This document shows positions 56,670 through 64,000 of a DNA stretch of 64,000 nucleotides, in pieces; within the stretch, counting starts at the first letter, position 1, and the number at the start of each line of letters is the position of its first letter. A program made the translations under genes and the position numbers. The stretch comes from Mixia osmundae IAM 14324. Taxonomy: Eukaryota > Basidiomycota > Mixiomycetes > Mixiales > Mixiaceae. The DNA lies in assembly GCF_000708205.1 (NCBI RefSeq), contig NW_014575554.1:186001-250000 (forward strand), given 5' to 3'. The notes below the pieces were generated by a model. That model searched no databases. It was not told the DNA's origin and was given only the letters and a program-made list of their open reading frames with translations.

Positions 56670-57953
56670 ATGAAGGCATCACAAGCAATTTTCAGACATG
56701 CGCAAGGGTCGCTGGCCTCGGCCCAACACGCTGCAGCTCGCACCTCGACTGCGCTGCAAAATGCTCCGAGAAGTACGACAACCGGCGGAGCCAGAGCCTT
56801 ATCATGCGCACCCGTCCGAGCCCTTTCGTCGACTGCTATCAGACGAGAGCCGCCCACAGATAACCCGTCGCATGCTTCCATGATCGATCATGTCACTGAC
56901 TATCCACACATCCACGAAAGAGACCCTGATGACCACGGTCACAACACCACGGGTTAGTGGTCTTGCTGCTGCTACATGATCGCTCACAGCTGGGTGGGCG
57001 ACTGCAGGCGGCGGTGTCGGTCGACATACCTCTCGTACTCTTGCCAGCTTGTCCATGGAAGGCAAGACCTGCGTCGTCACAGGCGGTGCACGTGGCTGTG
57101 CGTACCCTCACAGTCGTCCACTTGCTTGCCGGAGCTGATGGATGTGCACAGTGGGCAACCTGTTTGTGCGTACCTTTGTCGAGAGTGGCTCCAATTCGGT
57201 CGTCATCCTCGACCTCGACGCTGAGCAGGCGAGGAAAGCGGCCCAAGATGTCGTCGACTGGTTCGTCGAGCACGGTGAAGCCGAAGAAGGCGAGATCTCT
57301 GCTACCGGCATAGGCTGCAATGTCGCAGACGAAGAATCTGTCAAAGCTGCCTTTGCTCAGATCAAGGAGAGTCACGGTACGCTTGATGTACTAGTCAATT
57401 CTGCTGGCATATGTCACAATTATCAAGCCATGGACTATCCCACCGAAAAGGTAATCATGCCGCAGCTTCAGAGTATACCCCGATTGACAGCCCGTCACAG
57501 TACAAGCAATTAATGAGCATCAACGTCGATGGCTCGTTCTTCTGCGCGCGCGAAGCCGCAAAGCTCATGTCAACTGACTATGGCGCAAAGGGAGGTTCCA
57601 TCATTCTCGTTGGAAGCATGAGCGGCTCCATCATCAACATTCCCCAACCACAGACGCCCTACAACAGCAGTAAGAGTGCCGTCAAGCACATGGCCGCCAG
57701 TCTTGGCGTCGAATGGGCCGGCAAGAAGATCAGAGTCAACTCACTCGCGCCCGGCTACATGCAGACTTCGCTGCTCAAAGCAGTCCTCTCGAGCAATCAG
57801 GCACTTGCAGAGAAGTGGGAGTCCATGACACCCATGGGACGACTTGGTGACCCAGAAGATCTCAAGGGTGCCATCGTGTTCCTTGCCAGCGACGCGAGCA
57901 AATTTGTCACTGGCGTTGACCTGCGCGTTGACGGAGGCTATTGCACAACTTGA
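56670..57953 (+). CDS. Short-chain dehydrogenase, arabinitol/sorbose type, mitochondrial-like N-terminus
   Basis: NAD(P)-dependent oxidoreductase, 380 residues. Exons 56670-56952, 56990-57097, 57152-57450 and 57501-57953. The N-terminal 90 residues are Ala/Arg/Ser-rich (ALSCAPVRALSSTAIRR), a probable mitochondrial presequence. RTLASLSMEGKTCVVTGGARGLGN gives the TGxxxGxG cofactor loop over intron 2; LDVLVNSAGI replaces the usual NAG with SAG; catalytic Ser is in LVGSMSG and Tyr/Lys in PYNSSKSAV; DLRVDGGYCT ends it. Best resemblance is to fungal D-arabinitol or sorbose/mannitol dehydrogenases; the exact polyol is not evident. Confidence 0.9.
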
Positions 57954-58317
57954 TGGCCGACTTCGACTACTTCATTACCTGCTCTTGGCTCACGACGACG
58001 GAACATGCCCATCATCAGATTTGACACGTTCGGCATTTCAGCAAAAGCAATCCGGTCTTCACATGTCACACTACGTGCTAGTCACGCATAGACGCTATTG
58101 CAGCGAAAGTATGTATGCAACACAAGCGCTTCTGCTAAACCGCTATAGTGGCCTTTCTTCGACCAACATCCGTGCGCGCGAGTCTGTGCATTGACCTAAC
58201 CCGTTTTCGATCTTCAAGCCTGGGAATCTTTCAACGTGCTTGCCCGCACGGACAGTGCTATGGATATGCACCCTCTGCCTGTCCTGAGCCATCTCTTGAA
58301 CTATCAAGGCTCCCGAC
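57954..58317. promoter_or_regulatory. Region between SDR and CSL gene, with possible overlapping uORF
   Basis: 364 bases with the SDR 3' UTR and the CSL leader. An ATG at 58260 opens a 54-codon frame (to 58424) that overlaps the CSL start out of frame; it could act as an upstream ORF if transcription begins before it. Confidence 0.4.
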
Positions 58318-61300
58318 ATGCCTTTGTCAGAGATGAAGGGGGCTATGCTCGCTCAATATCGTCTAGGCTTGCAGGAAACATTCGCACACGACCCAATGAC
58401 CGATATGTCTGCGGCCGAAGATGACATCTTGCGACCCTTTCCAACCCTGCACGAGCCTGCTGATTTTCCACCTGACCTACCCTATCGCCATTTTGACTTG
58501 TGCAGACCGGCTTTACCTCATAGCCACTCCATGCCCACGACCAGCTTGACTGCTCTCATCACCGACGAGGAGAACCTACTGCGACGGTCAGGTGCACACG
58601 CAAGAACAGTCTCGGATGCACATCCTTTCGCTCGAGAATCAGCGCTGTACTCAGAAGGCACTGCCTCCGATTTTCTCTCCTCGCCTGCGCAAACCCACCT
58701 GCTCCCTTTCCCAAGCTACGAGCAAGACGCAAGCTCTCAGACCTCGCTGACCAGTATTCAACCTCTGCTCGGATTTGGAGCCTTCAGAGATCGCCATGAT
58801 TCGTCCTTTTCGAACTTCTCAGATGCCACGAGTAGCTCTGGTCAGGAACCATATGACATGTTTTCGTCTTACGAGCGCAAAGCAAGCATCTCATCGTATC
58901 GTAGCTCGGGCCTTGCGCTCTACTCTGCCTCGCCCGTTGATGCGGAGGCCCCGATGCTTCCAATGGACAGTCTCTCCATCGACACGCGGGCTCTTGTTCA
59001 CAGTGCTCCTCAAGCTGATCATCTTTCGCTAGAAGATGTGGAAGATCCAATTCTCAGCATTGCACGCGCGAATGCTCAGTGGCACGGCATCGACGATCAA
59101 GAGCACCATGCAGGCGATGTAGCTGTCAACTCTGAAGTCGCAGAATCTATTTCTGCAGACGAGAGCGAAGCCGATGGCCTGCTACAGCCCCGCACTCGAC
59201 CTATGCAAATACCTCGCATGGATCCGGAGGAATTCCGTCAGCTACTCGCACCTTATGTCCGGCAGTATCTTACATCGCGCAATCGCCTACTCCTCGGAGA
59301 GCGTAGTGTACTCGTCCTCACCAACAGAACGTCGCAAAAGAGCTACGGCACCGAGAAGCGATTCTTGTGCCCAAGTCCAGCTGTCATTCTCCTGGGTTCG
59401 AGCTGGTTTGCCAAGGACGAGACCGTGGCGAATGGTCAGCCTGATCTGATTGCACCTCGCGTCTTGATTTCGATCAGCGGCAAGAATCCAACTCAAGTAA
59501 GCTCGTACAGCCCTTGACGGACTCAAGCTGACTGCGTACGCTCGACAGGAGGTCGCGCCTGAATGGCTGGCTGTCTCTGGCAGAACGTCACCCGAGAACA
59601 CAGCATCGACATCGGATATGATCGTTGCTGGCCGTGGCGTCGGACGGCAACTCTTCATCTCGGATGTCGATGACAAACGTGTCGAGGCAATCGTTCGCGT
59701 CGTTGCCCCAGGAGAAGGTCGAGACATCGATCGGCTAATCGGCACTTTCAATTCGAAGCCGATCAAGGTCATCTCCAAGCCAAGTAAACGGCGTCAGAGC
59801 AACAAATTGTCAGATCTCTGCGTGCTTCATGGCTCAACAGTCGCTCTATACAACCGTCTGCGCAGTCAGACGGTCTCGACGCGATTCCTATGTGTCTCTG
59901 GAGGTGCCAGCATATTTCCCGGCACCGACTGGCAAGACATGACCGGTGAGCCAAGTCACTTTGCAGCAGCAAGCGATGCCTGCTTCGTTGCTCGAAGTGA
60001 CGCATGGGACCCATTCATCGTGTACCTGGTCGATCCCTACAAGACCTCAAGTGTGCCAATGGCTACCAATCCTGTCATACCTGGTGCGCCTGCACCGCCG
60101 GCGAACGCGCTGCCCTTTGATCAAGCTCGCCCACGTAATATTTACTACAATCAGCCTGTCGTCTTCCAGTGTCTCGCAACTAGCGTTGTCTCGCCTGTCT
60201 TCATACTACGAAGGATCGACAAGGGTGACAGCGCAATCGTCGGAGAGACCTCCAATGCGAGCGGACGTGGATCGCCTACTCTTCCAGCAAATAGCTATGG
60301 CGAACGCCGCGGGGATCCGGTCAGTCAGTTGCAAAAGGTTGCACTTGAGATCTGGTCCCCGGACCCAGCCTGTGAAGCATCTGCCTACCTTGCCTGTCAG
60401 GGTGGCGGTGTCGGTCTACACCGACCTAATCACGAATCGAAGAGACCTTCGTCAGCAATGCCGCCGATGACTCCAGATACATCGTCTACTTGGTCAGCCG
60501 GTCTTCACTCTGCAATATCCGCCGGTGGCTATTTCAGCAGCAGCACACCGACTACGTGGCCATGGGCAAAGCTAGAGGGCGTCCCAACCAACCTTCGAGT
60601 GCCAGACTCCGGAGTGAGGCTAGACGACGAAGAGCCAAGCCGTACCTCAGATGCTGGCAAAGCGCGCAAGCCTCGTAGGATCGCATCGAGCGCCAATTTG
60701 TATCTGCCCACACCGAACGCGCGGCCTCGGAGAGCGTCATTGAGTCTCGGTTCAGCAAGCTCCGCATCTGCATGGGTTTCGAGCATACAGTCTCAGCCTA
60801 CCTTTCGTTCCGAATCACAAATCGACGTTGGCGAACCGGCTGTTTGGACAATCGCTGGCACAGACCGTAAGTTGTCATCGTTCTCGACCTGAAGATAATG
60901 GCTGATACTTTACAGTCAATCGACACACGTTCTACTGCCCACCTGTCCTGCTAGGAGGCCTTGCGGCAGGTTTCGGTGGGGATGCAAGCTCACCATTCAG
61001 CACGCCAATCCCGATCATGCCGATTGCATCTACGCCCAGGATATACGAGTACGGGCCTGCTTCCGAATCAGACGAGTCATCGGCTTCGATCGGCTTGATC
61101 AATCTTTATGGCGAAGGGTTCGAGAGCACGCTGACACCCTGGTTTGGTGACACGCCCGCAACTTTTGTTCAAATTCGCTCGGCGGAGTGTATTACTTGTC
61201 TACCTCCCAAATTCAATAACAGCACGCCCCTCGAGCTGCCAGTCCTGCGTGCGTCTCGTCTGCCATCCACCGTGCATGCGCTGATCTGAGTGAACAGTCG

Positions 61301-61365
61301 TTCGTGGCGATGGTGTCATCTTTCCATCATCACTCTCGTACGTATTCCCGGCCCTCAATGTATGA
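58318..61365 (+). CDS. CSL-family (CBF1/Su(H)/LAG-1) transcription factor
   Basis: Fungal CSL DNA-binding protein, 965 residues. Exons 58318-59496, 59549-60866, 60916-61248 and 61298-61365. After a 300-residue disordered N-terminus comes the N-terminal Rel-like domain (RQYLTSRNRLLLGERSVLVL, QKSYGTEKRFLCPSPAVILL). The next block is KPSKRRQSNKLSDLCVLHGS and VALYNRLRSQTVSTRFLCVS, the DNA-contact region. The beta-trefoil follows (FIVYLVD, NIYYNQPVVFQCLATSVVSPVFILRRID), with a long Ser/Pro insert, and then the C-terminal IPT-like domain (GEGFESTLTPWFGD, VRGDGVIFPSSLSYVF). Length and the extended N-terminus match the longer fungal class (as S. pombe cbf12). Such factors regulate adhesion and cell-cycle genes in fission yeast. 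Confidence 0.93.
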
Positions 61366-61421
61366 TTCGACTTGTTGTGGTTTTACTGCAATATAATAAT
61401 GTCTAGTGCTAGAAGCAGGGA

Positions 61422-63638
61422 TCAGCTCCCAATCATGACCGTGCGGATTATCTCTTCGAAATGATGCCAAAATGATGCGACGACAGTCTGGTCGAGGCCA
61501 GCGGAATCCTGCCAGAGGATGAAATACAGCTCGCCGCAAAAGGTATAGGCGTATAGTACGATGCGGCCAGCGCGCTGTCGTCCAGCGCCAGCATAGCTGT
61601 GGAATGCAATGTCGGGCATTTCGTCCGGCTTGAAAATGACGTCCTGCATGACCCATCAGCACGATCACTTGCTCAAGATGTCTCGAACAAACCATATTGC
61701 CCAGGAAGCTGAACCCTAGGAGGAAAGATGTCACTGTAGGCGCAGAGATCTGCTTTGCGGGCTCTCCTTCCTTTTTGACTTCGATCACAGCAGGCGGCGG
61801 CGCGGCTTTCGCGCTACTAGCCTCTTGCGCCTTCTTTTTCCTCTGTTCTTCTTGCACCTTCTCCCACGCGATCGATCGCTTCTCTCGCTCTAGACCCATG
61901 AGCTTCGCGCGACTGCCCATCCATTGTGACGTGATGGCGGCAACAGTCTGATCTCTTGCTGTCCGAGCACGATGCCAAAACAGTTGATCCTGCGATAATG
62001 AGGGTGGCAGCAATGCCGGCAGCTGGATGAAAAAGTAGCCAATGGCCATCGAGACATAAGATGGCTCTGCAAAATCATCGCCGCTCGTGACAGTCGCAAA
62101 GCCTTGCGTCGGTCGACGGAGATGCTTCGGTCGCGGTCGCACGTTCATGGCGGTATCCATCATGATTGGCATGCGTGTGTCTAGATTGGGCTGTGCTTTG
62201 GCAAACGCGAGGCCAGCGACAGCAAAGGCTGCGTGCGAGACTGTGACTTCGTTCTTGCGGCAGTTGTTGAGGATCTTGGCTGTATCTGAGACCGAATAGG
62301 TCAACTCAGACCATTTTGTATGTCTAGGACCGGGCGTGGCAGTTTTGGGGAAGGAGTGGCCACCTAGTGGCTTCCTCTGGGAGGATTCAAAGTCGATCTT
62401 TGCAGCTGCCCAGGCAAACTTGCCCCACTCTGACGGCGTGTCGATGAGCATCTCTACGACTGTTGGGAATTTGCTCAGTGCCAGAGGTTTCTGAGAGGAC
62501 GTCAACAGCAGGTAAGCAGGGACTTTCGTAGGATGACTGAGTACTCACGATAGGTTTCTGGTACTGTGCCAACGGATCCGAAGATTGATCTTGCAGGGCC
62601 ATGAGAAATTCCTTGCCAAAACGATTGATTGCCATGCCGTCGATGATGTAATGGGTCGCGATGATGAAGAGACTGTAGTCTTGTGTCTCGTCTGCTGTCT
62701 CGCCGGAGGGCTCTGGTCCGGTCGAGGTGATGCAGAGCATTGCCGAGCGTTCGTCGCTCAGTATGCGCGTATCGTTGAATGCTACAGAGAGCTCCTCTGA
62801 CCATGCATGTTAGCTTCTGCTGATCGCGCAAACCTATCTGGCGCACCTTCAGGATCGCGCTCGTAGCGCAGATCAAATGCCGAGGCTGCACTGGCTTTCG
62901 CATCATCCCATGTCTTGGGCGTGGTATATCTATCCCTTGCGTCAGCCATGCTATGGATCACTCCAAGCCGAAGCTCACTTGAACCCGATATTCTCATAGT
63001 CTTGAAAAGTGACAGATGCGGCAAGGAGGGGATGATTGAGTCTGAGCTTGGTCCAGATGGCGAGTACGCGCTCCCTTGAGACGAGCCGCTTCTTGGTTGT
63101 AAAGTTGATGCGCAGCGAGACATCATTGACGCCTGCAAATTTCTCTTGGCCTGGCAACGTTCTAGCGCCAAGATAGTAGGAGACCTCAGTAGGACCCATC
63201 TTGCGCCATACAGATCCTGCCGTATAAATCTTTGGTAAGCTCAAGCAGTCACTGATGAGCGAGCTACTCGCCGTCTGGTTGAGTCTGCCAAGCATACAGC
63301 GAGTCTGCTCTGCCAGGCAAGCGTGTGGACCGCATTGGAGGGTCTGCGATCTTGAAGTTCCGTCTGCCGCCTGGCGCAGGCGAATCTGGCTTCTGCTGGT
63401 TCGAATTGAAGCTGACCTGGCGGGAATGGGCTCGTTGGGGCGTGCCGGGGGACTTGAGCGCACTCGCAGTCGGTGAAGCAGGCCCGGTCATTCCGTTGGG
63501 TTGGACAGAGGTATCCAGCGAAGGCTTAGGCGAGCTTGAGGGCATAGACGGCACGAATGCAGAGGCCAAGCTTCCCAGAGGATTTGATGCCAGCTTGGAC
63601 AGGCCAGTGTCGCCTAGGGGAGGTGCGCCGCCTGACAT
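61422..63638 (-). CDS. Condensation-fold (HxxxDG) acyltransferase-like protein
   Basis: Six exons (63638-63298, 63251-62979, 62929-62847, 62796-62549, 62490-61693, 61643-61422) give 654 residues. A disordered 110-residue N-terminus precedes a domain of the CoA-dependent acyltransferase / NRPS condensation fold. Its active-site motif is HYIIDGMA (HxxxDG) on exon 4, and a late block SFLLGFSFLGNM|DVIFKPDEMPD corresponds to the DFGWG-like region. A Lys/Glu/Ala-rich insert (EKVQEEQRKKKAQEASSA) is unusual. No membrane span. It may acylate a sugar, polyketide or glycolipid; substrate unknown. Ends 56 bases from the convergent CSL stop. Confidence 0.75.
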
Positions 63639-64000
63639 GATGCACGACGTCTAGCTATCGAGTCCGGCGAGCGGCTGCGTGCTCTATCGGTCCAGCTTGT
63701 GCGCAATGGTGCAGCGTCTTGCGATGAGCTCGAGCGGGGGTTCGCAATGAGCAGAGCTAGCGCTCGATGGCTTGGATATCTGACGCAAGCCAAAACTATC
63801 TGAGCCAGAGCAGACGCGGGAGGATTTGCTAATCGCCAACGCTAGCCATCTACGTCGATCCCTACCGAGGTGGCGTTCGACAAGACCGCGTACGAGGCTG
63901 TCTCGGGAGTTTTGTCGCATTAATATATATCTCTCGGAACACGATGCATTATCCGTCCTGGACATGACCTTACAATCCTCCGCTGACACAGTGTTTCAGC
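63639..64000. promoter_or_regulatory. Right-edge intergenic region with TATA and possible gene start
   Basis: Upstream region of the reverse-strand acyltransferase. TAATATATAT at 63921-63930 is the best TATA match in the window. An ATG at 63964 on the + strand, about 40 bases on, opens a frame (MTLQSSADTVFQ) that runs off the edge and may be the start of a gene; 37 bases are too few to decide. Confidence 0.35.

Noticed and set aside
63684-63989. 101-codon reverse frame at the right edge
   Set aside because: No domain, lies in the promoter of the acyltransferase, looks random.
1-64000. Mobile elements, tRNA, rRNA, CRISPR arrays, biosynthetic cluster
   Set aside because: I looked for terminal repeats, transposase or polymerase motifs, cloverleaf arms and regular spacers and saw none; the genes are mostly unrelated housekeeping genes.

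Overview
The window is nuclear DNA of a compact fungal genome. About 33 protein genes fill 64 kb, on both strands. They are cut by many short introns (mostly 47-60 nt, GT-AG with a few GC-AG, branch sites of CTAAC/CTGAC/CTGAT type), and gaps between genes are short (17 nt in one place). The gene set (phenylalanine ammonia-lyase, PDR-type ABC transporter, CFEM protein, CSL transcription factor, DUF2985, GH125, SEY1) and the intron-rich but compact layout suggest a basidiomycete, most like a small-genome Pucciniomycotina yeast such as Mixia. The species is inference. I see no mobile element, tRNA, rRNA or CRISPR. Exon joins were worked out by hand from splice signals, reading phase and family alignment from memory; for each complete spliced model the exon lengths sum to a multiple of three.

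Layout. 1-12 kb: arrestin-like protein (cut by the left edge), three secreted aspartic-protease-fold genes (one lacking the catalytic signature), chaperonin subunit CCT6 and the E3 ligase NOT4. 12-21 kb: SEY1, a DUF2985 membrane protein, a MARVEL-like membrane protein, complex I subunit NDUFS4 and an unrecognised gene. 21-30 kb: PDR ABC transporter, SGNH/PC-esterase-like protein, an unrecognised gene, a MAPEG protein. 30-41 kb: HSP104, NAPE-PLD-like hydrolase, ESCRT-III subunit VPS2, GH125 mannosidase, a large coiled-coil membrane protein, signal peptidase SEC11. 41-51 kb: PAL, isochorismatase-like hydrolase, coproporphyrinogen oxidase, a CTK1/CDK12-like kinase, a CFEM protein. 51-64 kb: CAF-1 subunit CAC2, spliceosome factor CWC15, peroxin PEX13, a mitochondrial-type SDR, a CSL transcription factor and a condensation-fold acyltransferase.

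Themes. Most genes are housekeeping (protein folding, ER and peroxisome biogenesis, transcription, splicing, respiration, heme synthesis). A secretory or cell-surface group (three aspartic proteases, CFEM, GH125, SGNH, PDR pump) is interspersed. The most unusual observations are two genes whose ATG is itself split by an intron (AT|G, so that the unspliced RNA reads AUG-UGA), a degenerate aspartic protease beside two intact paralogues, a heat-shock-element array in the promoter shared by HSP104 and a NAPE-PLD-like gene, a coproporphyrinogen oxidase with a presequence plus membrane segment, and several GC-AG introns.
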